Assembly: GCF_029168945.1 (NCBI RefSeq)
Contig: NW_026870037.1
Coordinates: 2,232,001 to 2,296,000, forward strand
Reading direction: 5' to 3'
Source: Cannabis sativa
Lineage: Eukaryota; Streptophyta; Magnoliopsida; Rosales; Cannabaceae
Length of the DNA stretch: 64,000 nucleotides
The first letter of the stretch is position 1; every line of letters begins with the position of its first letter. Below are positions 1 through 10,855 of this stretch, piece by piece. The notes under the pieces were generated by a model that saw only the letters and a list, made by a program, of their open reading frames with translations, made no database searches and was not told the origin of the DNA. The position numbers and the translations under genes were made by a program.

Positions 1-1499
1 CATGTTGTATTGAGTGTTATTTGATGATTGATTGATGATTGTGAAATTTTCGTGAAAAATAATTGTTATTTCGGTTCTGGCATTATTTTTATTGGATAGT
101 ATGGAAAAAATTAAGCAAGTTAGCCTTTTACAGAACTCAATTTGGATTTTATTTGAATTAGTTATGATTTTTTGAAGATTTGACAAAATCGGGGCTGTGC
201 TGATAGTTTCCTGCGATCGCAGAACTGTCCGTACAGTTTCGAATTTTTTCAATTTTCTTCAATTTTTCATACTTTTTCATGGAATTAACTTCCAATTTTT
301 TGTATGGTTTTGTATATATACTATTCCTAATTCAATTCTAATTATCATTTTGAATTAATTTAAATTTTTTTTTAATTTAATTCAAGATATTAGTGTAATT
401 TGAATTTGAATAGAATTAGTATTTATCTTTTTGCTTAAAAATCTATCTTATTTTTAAATTTGATTATATTTTTTTTAAATTTAAGGTCAGATATTTTAAG
501 ATATTTATAATATCTTTTAAGATATTTTAAAAATATCTTATCTTTTAAGATTTTTTAATTAAATCTTTTTAGATATTTTGACCATATTTAAATTTAAAAT
601 AAGATATTTATAATCATGTAATTTTAAATAGATATAAGATATTTTGCTAATTTTTTAAATTTTGTTATTTTATTTATTTAAATTATATTTAAAAATTTGA
701 AAAAGATATTTATTTATCTTTTCTAATTTTTATTTAATTTTTATTTATAAAATAACATTTAAAATTTAAAAGTAGTTAGCAAATTTTTGAAATGATATTT
801 AGGTTGGTTGAAACCTAATTTTTCAAAAATTGTAGGTTTAATGTTATTTTTTTTTTTTTTAAATTTCGAATTTTTTTTAAATTTTTTTTAAAAATTTTCG
901 AAATTTTTTTAATTTTTTTTTATTTATTTAATTAATTAATTTCGAAATTAAATATTTATTTAAAATTAAATAAATCCTACATCCAACTATCCAGCTAACC
1001 CTGTTGCAGGAATATGTGTTTTAGCTTGTTTGTAAGTTTTCAAAACCTATTATTACTTGATTGCAAATAGCCATGGTTACTTTTTGCCGCATCTAATGAT
1101 CCGATGGCTCCTTCGTCAAGTTAATAATTTGTAACGAGTAAATTTTACAATCTTCTTTCATCTGTGTATGACCTAGCAACATGATAGGACCCATCCAAAG
1201 TGTGCCTGTGTGAGCCTATGTGTTTAATTTTATTATAGATGCATATAGGTTAATGTTGCTAAATAAAATGTCATAGTCATTGATAGATTTTATTTAGGCC
1301 CATTTAGTTTTGGGCTTATTCAATTAATAACAGTTGTTCTTATTAAGGTTAAATTCCTCTCTTTTGGGCCTTGTGTGAGAGTTGGGAGCCATAGAAGTGG
1401 GTACGACATACCGAACCCGACTCCCCTCACACAAACCACCCCAATTGTGAAGGCCCATTTGCCTGATTTGAATGACTGTACTAGGTTAATTAAACTAGT

Positions 1500-3060
1500 T
1501 TAACCTAATAAAATTGATTAGCAACATAATTAATTTCATTTATTTTTGAAATTAATTTAAGAAAATTATAGTTTAAATAATTTTTTATTCTAAGCTAAAC
1601 TATATGTATTTTCTTGTATTTAATTAAATATAGAATTATAACCATCTAGATTCTTTCTGGAACTTAATTTAAATTTTTCATTAAATATTCTTATTTAAGT
1701 TGATATTTAGTTATCTACAACTAACCAACTTAAATGCAATATCTTTTGAATTTCAAATTTCAAAATTAAGTTGAGGAATTTTAGGCATTGGTTATTAAGA
1801 TTCTTTAGATATTTTTTAAGTTAATATCTTTTCAAATATTAACTTAAAATGGAATATTTTCAAATTAAGTGGTTACAAATTAATTTTTGATATTTAATTA
1901 AATTTAAATTTGAAAATATTTAAGTTCTAGATTTTTCTAGTTCAACTTAAATTAGATATTTTTTCAAATTTTGTGATAAAGATACTTAGTCAAATAAGAT
2001 ATTTTCTAGATAGTTATTTCTAGACTACTTATTATTTCTAATATTAAATAAGAAGATATTATAAATTGTGAAATTAATTATTTATATAATTAATTTTGGT
2101 ACAATTTATTTTAAGTATATTTTTCCTAGTATTAGACTAGAGATTAATAATTAAGCCTTCTCTACACTTAATTATTTATTTCTTGAATTTAATACATTTA
2201 ATTAATTTGAAAATTAAATATCTAAGTTGATTTTCATCATGATACTTAAATATTTCTTTTTCATGACATTTAATTAAATAGAAAATTATTTTAGTTGAAA
2301 TTTATTTTTTCAACTAAATTTAAATAATTTTCAAAATATATTTTTTCTTTATTTTATTAATCAATTTTCGAAATTGCATTTCTTAAATGCTAGAATTTCG
2401 AATTTTATCTTGAAAAATAGATTAAGTTGTAAATTAATTATTTATTTTAATTAATTCTTGGATCAACTTAAATCAATGATTTTTTCATTTATTGATTAAT
2501 TTAAAATAAATTGAATTAAAGTATATTATTAGAAATTGAATTAATTAGTCAAAGGAAAATCTAGATAGGTGATATTTTTGCTTGAAGTATTTTTCTAGTG
2601 TATTTAATTAAATAGAAAATTAATATTTAAGTTGATTTTCATCATCATACTTAAATATTTGAAATTTTTCTTATATATATTTAATTAAATAGGAAAATTA
2701 TATTTTTTGTTGTAAATTAATTTTATTAATTAATTTTGGGCCAACATTAAATTAGAATAATTTTTTCCATGATTTATTTTTTATTTTAATATGCATTTTT
2801 CGAAAATTGTATTCTTATATACTTTAATTTTTCGAAATGCAATATATATTTATAGAAAATTAAATTTGAGTTGTAAATTAATTTAAATTAATTTTGTAAC
2901 AACTTAAATATTTTTTCTAAATATTTATTGGAAATTATTACTAAGATGGAAATAATTCATATTATTTCATATCCATCTAAGTAAAATTTATAAATATTAA
3001 ATTAAAATTTATATTTAGAATTTTTCATTCTAAATTGGAAATTTTAATTAAATAAATATA
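1500..3060 (+). repeat. AT-rich non-coding hairpin zone of element A
   Basis: This part of the internal region has no open frame of note and no recognisable protein. It is a run of AT-rich stem-loops. Examples with perfect stems are 1528-1557 (11 bp), 1815-1848 (13 bp, loop CTTTTCAA), 2061-2109 (9 bp enclosing an 11-bp inner stem), 2146-2176 (10 bp), 2291-2317 (10 bp) and 2367-2402 (9 bp plus a 6-bp inner stem with loop CTT). The same zone is present in the complete copy at about 27310-28920. Base composition alone makes some palindromes likely, but stems of 10-13 bp with short loops at this density are notable. Confidence 0.6.
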
Positions 3061-4489
3061 TATTTAAAATAAATAGAATAAATAAAGAGAATCAAAGAAA
3101 ATACAACTCACTTTAAATAATGAGCTTGATTATTATTAAGATATTCGATCTCCATTGTTGGTCTTACAAAAGTTAAATGTTTTCAATATAACCTCGAGAC
3201 GCTAGACTTCGTCCCCCCTCTCGATGGTTATTCGTTGAACGCATTTAACACCGTAAGATTTCATTTGATAAGTGTTTTGTAAGTTTTCGTCTCTATTAGA
3301 CTCTCCCCTACGGTGACTACTTAGAGATAAACTTATGAAACATGAAACAATGGTAGAAGCTCATAAAATGAGAATAACCTTGACTCTCGCCTACCGGGAC
3401 AACGTTGGATTCTTATTTTGATCGAATAAAAGGTTGCTAGAATGGTTTCTATTTTAGATGAGCTGACAACTCTATTCAATAAATGATGCTTTGACTCTCG
3501 CCTACCGGACCATCGTATCGCTTGTTGAAAACCTTGGAAATTATTTAGGATTGTAAGTTTTAGTATTTTCACTTGTCATTCCTACTTGCTATATGCTTAT
3601 AATTTCTGAATTGTGTATGAATTTATATTGAACCATGTTATTTTCTGTTATTAAGTTGTAGTTTAATTTCGAATCTTCATTGTTGGTCTAACTTGGCTTG
3701 TTTATCTAATGAGATAAATCCCTAGTGGATTTTCACCATTAGACATACATAATAGTGTTAGATTTCGAAAGATAAATATTGTACATGCGACATCTAGCTG
3801 TTCATCAATTGATGACACCTTAGACTAGTATTTTTACGATATGAAACAAGAAGATTATATAAATAAGATTACTTTGACTTTCGCTAATCGAAGCATCGTT
3901 GGATTCTTATTTTAAACGAAATTATCCTAATTCCTCTTAGCTTATTCATTTCGAATTAGCTTTCAAAACATATCATTGGATGAATGGTCTATAAATTATT
4001 TCATGTCATTTTATATGACGCATATGATTATAATCCCGAAATTCTATTCCCAATTGATATAAATCCTTAATCTTAGAAATCTCCTACTTGTAATGGGCAA
4101 ATCGACTTAGAGTTTGTATTAGTAGTCTTGGTCCAAGATAGAATTACTCATTATATTTGTTATAAATTTTAGTCTTTGACTTTAATTTTAGATTCCACAT
4201 AGAAATTTTCTTAAATTTCTAATTCCGTAATACAATACGGTTACACTTTCTCAAGTGTTTAATATCCATCTTTTATTAATGGATTAAACCGTATGGAATG
4301 TGAGTTAGGTATTCTCGTGACCGGGATCCACTTGAAGTATTCTAAGAACTCTTTGATGTAACTAACCCTATATCATCCAAAGACACTACCACATTTTTTT
4401 TAATCTATGGCATTTGTATCTTGTTCATAGTGGTTTTGACAAGATCAATCTCTCGCAAAGAGTTAATATGCCTATATCCACCGAAAGTA

Positions 4490-6300
4490 GTTCATCTCAT
4501 TCGCGGATGGATGTACATTCGGGGGTGGATATGAGTTTTTCGTTGTATTCTTAAAACGATAACTCTAGATTATACCTTATGCAAAGAAATTTGAAATGTT
4601 TGAAAAATTTCATCAATTTCTAGCAATGGTTAAACACCATTAAGGTATGTGGTTAAAGATCTTGCGAATCGATAGGGGTGGAGAAATAGTTAGTAGATAT
4701 GCAAGTTCAAAGATCATTACATTGATTTTTGAATTATATCCAAACTTACCTCCCGTAAATTTCGAGTTGCATGTTGATGATTAGTTACTAGTCGTTGCCT
4801 AATTCCTTCTATGGTAATACAATTTCGAATGATGTAATGGTTGTATACTTAATGTAAATCATTACTAGATTCATGGATGACCTAATCAAAATCTTAAGAA
4901 AAGCTAGAACCATTAACCATGGTTTGTTAGCTATTCTAAGTGATTAGGGTGGACCATCCCATTGTCAATAGATAAGAAAGTTTTTGTTCAAACAAATACT
5001 ACTTTTCTAAGATAATGACTAAGTCTCGAAAACAAGTAGCAAATAAAGGAGATATTTAATTCTTGATTCCAAAAGTGTTCTATCATCTTATATAACATAT
5101 GATGATCCCACTCGCCTCTCGTTGTCTTGTCACAACCGAAGAGATCAATACCATTTAGTTTTCTTAGACATAATTCACGGTGCCTTGTCGTAGTGGGAGC
5201 AGTTTCTAGGAACTCACCTTCTTATGACTTGGGAGACACTAGTGATTAAAATCCATTGTGAGTTTAAACAAGTAATGGATTGTCAAGATAAGAAACTAAG
5301 AAGAAAGCCAATAGAACTATGGTTTAATCCATTCACATGGAGTAACCTAAAGTTTTCTATTACAAGGACATAAAAGGAAATTTTAGTTAATAAGTCTATT
5401 CTATGGACTTAACAAACTTCCCTGTTCCTAGCATTATAGGTTTGAGTTTATCTAAACCTATGGCTTATGGTATACCCGGTAATTACTTACTCTAATGCAA
5501 GCAACTTACTTTAGTAAAATGTCAAGCATTTTCTTTCTAATGGCAATCTATAGAAGCTTCACAACTTCTAAGGTATAGATTTTATTTATCTAAGGAAAAG
5601 TCTTAACTATTCCGAAAAGATAAAGCCATGAAAGAATTTCTTATATCAACAGTGAGAGGTCTTAGATATGCTTTTGTATGCCTTAGACCAGACATCTGCT
5701 GTTGAGTGGGAGTAATGAGTAGGTATCAGATTAATCCAGGAGAAGAACATTGGAAGACAATCAAGTAAATTTTAAGATTAAGAAGAGGAACTATATGTTA
5801 GTCTATAAGGGTGTGTTTAAAACTCTTAGACTACACCATATCAGATTTCGAAATTTGCCTATGTGCTAAGTAAATCTTTCGATAAGATGGTGGTTACTCC
5901 GGGGGTGGAATAGTGATTTTGGAGAAGTGTAAAAACCTATCCGAATTCTCTAAGTCTACCGCAGAGAGACCGAATGTTAAAGTGCAGGAAAGTTACTTAT
6001 TCGGTCTAAGGAAAGTTCTATACATCTTTGGCACCATTCCAAATTGCCTTAAACTACTAAAGTGTTAATTTCCCGATTAACCAAAAGTAGTTGCCAAAGG
6101 TATAGAATCCAAACATCCCAAGAGAGTAGACATATAGAGAGGAATTTCACATTATCAATGATTTTGTGATTAAAGGAAGAGTAATGGTGGAGAAAAGGTT
6201 GTGGTTAATTCAACCTTTCAGATCCTATTACGAGGAGTTTACTACTACTACACTTGATTTGTATATCAAGGTGTTGAGATTATTTGAAACGCACTTTTTG
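4490..6300 (+). pseudogene. Decayed copia pol (integrase, RT, RNase H) of element A
   Basis: Short peptides of the plant copia polyprotein can be read in order, but in shifting frames and with stops. Around 4503-4540 is an integrase stretch encoding a GGYEFF-like motif, followed near 4669-4690 by the DRGGE catalytic region. Near 4976-5010 is the KVFV-TN-TFL integrase C-terminal motif. Around 5650-5780 is the end of reverse transcriptase, with RGLRYAFVCLRPDIC, a stop at 5703-5705, then MSRYQINPGEEHW. RNase H debris follows to about 6190. Intact proteins would make up the element's integrase, reverse transcriptase and RNase H; nothing here could be translated as a working enzyme. Confidence 0.75.
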
Positions 6301-6325
6301 TTTTATATTAGTGCAAGTGGGAGTT

Positions 6326-8218
6326 TGTTGGGTTTTATGCCCTAAATAAAACTCATTTCAATATAATCGTATTTACTTATTAATATAGATCAGAAATAAC
6401 ATTTAATGTTGCATGGTTCACATGATTTATTTCATGATTATATGTACATAATGTATAAATTCATCAGAAACCCTTTTCACATACTTGATCCTGTTTATTG
6501 TGTCGTCAACACATTGGAAAGTAAACATGACTATGTGAATAAAGTTTCCTAGATTTATCAGACATAGGGTTTTACTGATATGATAATCTACAATAAGAGT
6601 TTACTTGTATTTGGAGAAATACTATGTTCTTTCCAGAGCATTGGTTAAAGTAAAGCTCAGGTTGGATGCATGGAGTATGCATCGGAAGGGACCGATATTG
6701 AACTTTGACTTAGATTTATTAAAACTTACCGTAATATCTATTCAAGTCAATATCGCCAAGTTGATCCTAGATCAAATGATCTTAATCCTGATATGATTAG
6801 GCTCAATCTTGAAAGGCTATTCGTGTTCTTTGATTTGTTAGTTAAGCCTACTTTTAGGTCAGGGTGATACGTACATTTTGGGAACACGGTAGTGCAATTG
6901 AGTGGGAGCGCTATCATAAACATGGAATCTATAGCTTCTATCTGGCGAATAGTAAGCAAAGGATGATCTCCTTCGAGCTTGACCAAACGAACATAAATGG
7001 TGGAGTACTCATTTCACATAAGCTGAAATATCATTTATACGGGGTCAAGTGTTTTAAGGAATAAATACATTGTAGGGTGTAACGGTAATTTAATCCCTTT
7101 ACAGTGTAGATCATTCATATAGAGGATCATTGATCAAATTAGGATTATAACAATGGATAACTAATGATGTGTCTATATGGTGGAACATATAGAGCATTCT
7201 ATATACTGAGAGTGCAATTCTAAGTTCTATGCGTGGATTCAACGAAGAATTAATAAGTTAGTGAATTTTAGTGTTAAATTCTTGATCTACTTATTGGAAG
7301 CTCGGTTATATAGACCCATGGTCCCCCCACTAGTTGAGATAATATTGCTTGTAAGACTCATGTAATTGGTTTTGATTAATCAATTATAATTCTCAAATTA
7401 GACTATGTCTATTTGTGAATTTTTCACTAAGTAAGGGCGAAATTGTAAAGAAAGAGTTTATAGGGGCATATTTGTTAATTATGATACTTTGTATGGTTCA
7501 ATTAATAAATATGATAAATGACAATATTATTTAATAATTATTTATAGTTATTAAATAGTTAGAATTGGCATTTAAATGGTTGAATTAGGAAATTGGCATT
7601 TTTGAGAAAATCAGATACAAAAGGTGTTAAAATTGCAAAATTGCAAAAAGCAAGGCCCAATCCACTAAGTTTAGGGCCAGCCACTTTTGTAGGAAATTTA
7701 AACTGATTTTTTCATTATTTTAATGCCATATAATTCAAATCAAGCCCTAGAGGAATGCTATAAATAGATAGTGAAGGCTTCAGGAAAATTACACTTTTCT
7801 TCTGACTTTTTCTATTCAGAAAAACTGAGCCTTCTCTCTCCCTATCTTTAGCTGACCACTCTCTCTCTTCTTCCTTAGAATTTCGAAATCCTTAGTGATT
7901 AGAGTAGTGCCCACACACATCAAGTGATACTTCAATCATAGTGAGGAAGATCGTGAAGAAAGATCATCAGCAAAGGAAATTCAGCATCAAAGATTCAGAG
8001 AAAGAGATCCAGGTTCAGATATTGATAATGCTCTGCTACAGAAAGGAATCAAGGGCTAGATATCTGAACGGAAGGAGTCATATTATTCCGCTGCACCCAA
8101 TGTAAGGTTTCCTAAACTTTATATGTGTTTATTTCATCGTTTTAGAAAGTTCATATTTAGGATGTTAATAAACATACTTGTGAGTAGATCTAAGATCCTG
8201 GTAAAATAATTTCCAACA
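6326..8218 (+). repeat. Family-1 LTR (middle LTR of element A)
   Basis: The LTR starts TGTTGGGTTTTATGCCC directly after the polypurine tract at about 6313-6325 and ends TTTCCAACA, giving 1893 bp. A TATA box lies at 7759-7767. A central stretch around 6850-7060 is the part best conserved among all copies in the window. It carries a 66-codon sense ORF (6864-7064) and a 79-codon antisense ORF (6747-6986) that recur in other copies. Internal sequence, not flanking DNA, follows immediately, so this LTR sits between two internal regions. Confidence 0.9.
7759..7767 (+). promoter_or_regulatory. LTR TATA box
   Basis: TATAAATAG sits in the last quarter of the LTR. The same motif at the same relative place occurs at 12296-12304, 25265-25273 and 33518-33526, and in forms such as CTATTTATAG (minus strand) in the solo LTRs near 36339 and 53177. 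Its conservation across otherwise diverged LTRs supports a role as the element promoter, with transcription running through the adjoining R/U5 part. Confidence 0.7.
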
Positions 8219-10855
8219 TGTTTTTCTAATGAGATAAATCCCTAATGGATTTTCACCATTAGACATACATAATAGTGTAAGATCTCGAAAGATAAGTATT
8301 GTATATGCGACATCTAACTGTTCATCAATTGATGACACCTTAGACTAGTATTTTTACAATATGAAACAAAAAGATTACATAAATAAGATTACTTTGTCTT
8401 TCGCTAATCGAAGCATCGTTGGATTCTTATTTATAAACGAAATTATCCTAATTCCTCTTAGCTTATTCATTTCGAATTAGCTTTAAAAATATATCATTGG
8501 ATGAATGGTCTATAAATCATTTCATGTCATTCTATATTTTCTCTTAAGAAATTAAATGACGCATATGATTATAATCCTGAAATTCTATTCCCAATTGATA
8601 TAAATCCTCAATCTTAGAAATCTCCTACTTGTATGGGCAAATCTGACTTAGAGTTTGTATTAGTAGTGGTGGTCCAAGAAAGAATTACTCATTATATTTG
8701 GTTGAATTTAAGTCTTTGACTTTAATTTTAGAATCCAAACAGAAATTTTCTTATATTTCTAATTCCAGATACAATACAGTTACACTTTCTCAAGTGTTTA
8801 ATATCCATCTTTTATTAATGGATTCAAACTGTATGGAATATGAGTTAGGTATTCTGTGACCAGGATCCACTTGCACTATTCTAAGAACTCTTTGATGTAA
8901 CTAAACCTATGTCATCAAAAGACACTACAACATTTTTTTTAATCTATGGCATTTGTATCTTGTTCATAGTGGATTTGACAAGATCAATCTCTGCAAAGAG
9001 TTAATATGCCTATATCCACTGAAAGTAGTTCATCTCATTCGCAGATGGATGTACATTCAGGGGTGGATATGAGTTTTTCGTTGTATTCTTCAAACGATAA
9101 CTCTAGATTATACCTTTTAGCAAGAAATTTGAAATGTTTGAAAAATTTCATTAATTTCTAGCAATGGTTAAACACCATTAAGGTATGTGGTTAAAGATCT
9201 TGCGAACTGATAGGGGTGGAGAAATAGTTAGTAGATATGCAGTTCAAAGATCATTACATTGATTTTTGAATTATATCCAAACTTACCTCCCCAGAAATTT
9301 CGAGTTGCATGTTGATGATTAGTTACTAGTCGTTGCCTAATTCCTTCTATGGTAATACAATTTCAGAATGATGTAATGGTTGTATACTTAATGTAAATCA
9401 TTACTAGATTCATGGATGACCTAATCAAAATCTTAAGAAAAGCTAGAACCATTAACCATGGTTTGTTAGCTATTCTAAGTGATTAGGGGTGGACCATCCC
9501 ATTGTCAATAGATAAGAAAGTTTTTGTTCAAACAAATACTACTTTTCTAAGATAATGACTAAGTCTGAAAACAAGTAGCAAATAAAGGAGATATTTAATT
9601 CTTGATTCCAAAAGTGTTCTATCATCTTATATAACATATGATGATCCCACTGCCTCTGTTGTCTTGTCACAACCGAAGAGATCAATACCATTTAGTTTTC
9701 TTAGACATAATTCACGGTGCCTTGTCGTAGTGGGAGAGTTTCTAGGAACTCACCTTCTTATGACTTGGGAGACACTAGTGATTAAAATCCATTGTGAGTT
9801 TAAACAAGTAATGGATTGTCAAGATAAGAAACTAAGAAGAAAGCCAATAGAACTATGGTTTAATCCATTCACATGGAGTAACCTAAAGTTTTCTATTACA
9901 AGGACATAAAAGGAAATTTTAGTTAATAAGTCTATTCTATGGACTTAACAAACTTCCTGTTCCTAGCATTATAGGTTTGAGTTTATCTAAACCTATGGCT
10001 TATGGTATACCTGGTAATTACTTACTCTAATGCAAGCAACTTACTTTAGTAAAATGTCAAGCATTTTCTTTCTAATGGCAATCTATAGAAGCTTCACAAC
10101 TTCTTAGGTATAGATTTTATTTATCTAAGGAAAAGTCTTAACTATTCCAGAAAAGATAAAGCCATGAAAGAATTTCTTATATCAACAGTGAGAGGTCTTA
10201 GATATGCTTTTGTATGCCTTAGACCAGACATCTGCTATTGAGTGGGAGTAATGAGTAGGTATCGCATTAATCCAGAGAAGAACATTGGAAGACAATCAAG
10301 TAAATTTTAAGATTAAGAAGAGGAACTATATGTTAGTCTATAAGGGTGTGTTTAAAACTCTTAGACTACACCATATCGATTTCGAAATTTGCCTATGTGC
10401 TAGTAAATCTTTACGATAAGATGGTGGTTACTCGGGGTGGAATAGTGATTTTGGAGAAGTGTAAAAACCTATCCGAATTCTCTAAGTCTACCGAGAGAGA
10501 CCGAATGTTAAAGCTGCAGGAAAGTTACTTATTCGGTCTAAGGAAAGTTCTATACATCTTTGGCACCATTCCAAATTGCCTTAAACTACTAAAGTGTTAA
10601 TTTCCGATTAACCAAAAGTAGTTGCCAAAGGTATAGAATCCGGTATCCCAAGAGAGTAGACATATAGAGAGGAATTTCACATTATCAATGATTTTGTGAT
10701 TAAAGGAAGAGTAATGGTGGAGAAAAGGTTGTGGTTAATTCAACCTTTCAGATCCTATTACGAGGAGTTTACTACTACTACACTTGATTTGCATATCAAT
10801 GTGTTGAGATTATTTGAAACGCACTTTTTGTTTTATATTAGTGCAAGTGGGAGTT
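8219..10855 (+). pseudogene. Second, partial internal region of element A with decayed copia pol
   Basis: This matches 3694-6325 of the first internal region but begins abruptly right after an LTR end. It lacks the primer-binding site and the first 3.7 kb. Decayed integrase is read at about 9040-9330, the KVFV motif at about 9516-9540, and reverse transcriptase at about 10185-10310, with the in-frame stop TGA at 10239-10241 between RPDICY and VGVMSRY. An 81-codon frame at 9664-9909 and an 84-codon frame at 10346-10600 are chance open stretches of this debris. The region ends with the polypurine tract AAGTGGGAG and the next LTR. Confidence 0.8.

Noticed and set aside
9664..9909. 81-codon frame repeated at 30888-31133 as a possible gene
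   Set aside because: It lies in decayed copia pol between integrase and RT, is broken in the first copy of element A, and has no domain of its own.
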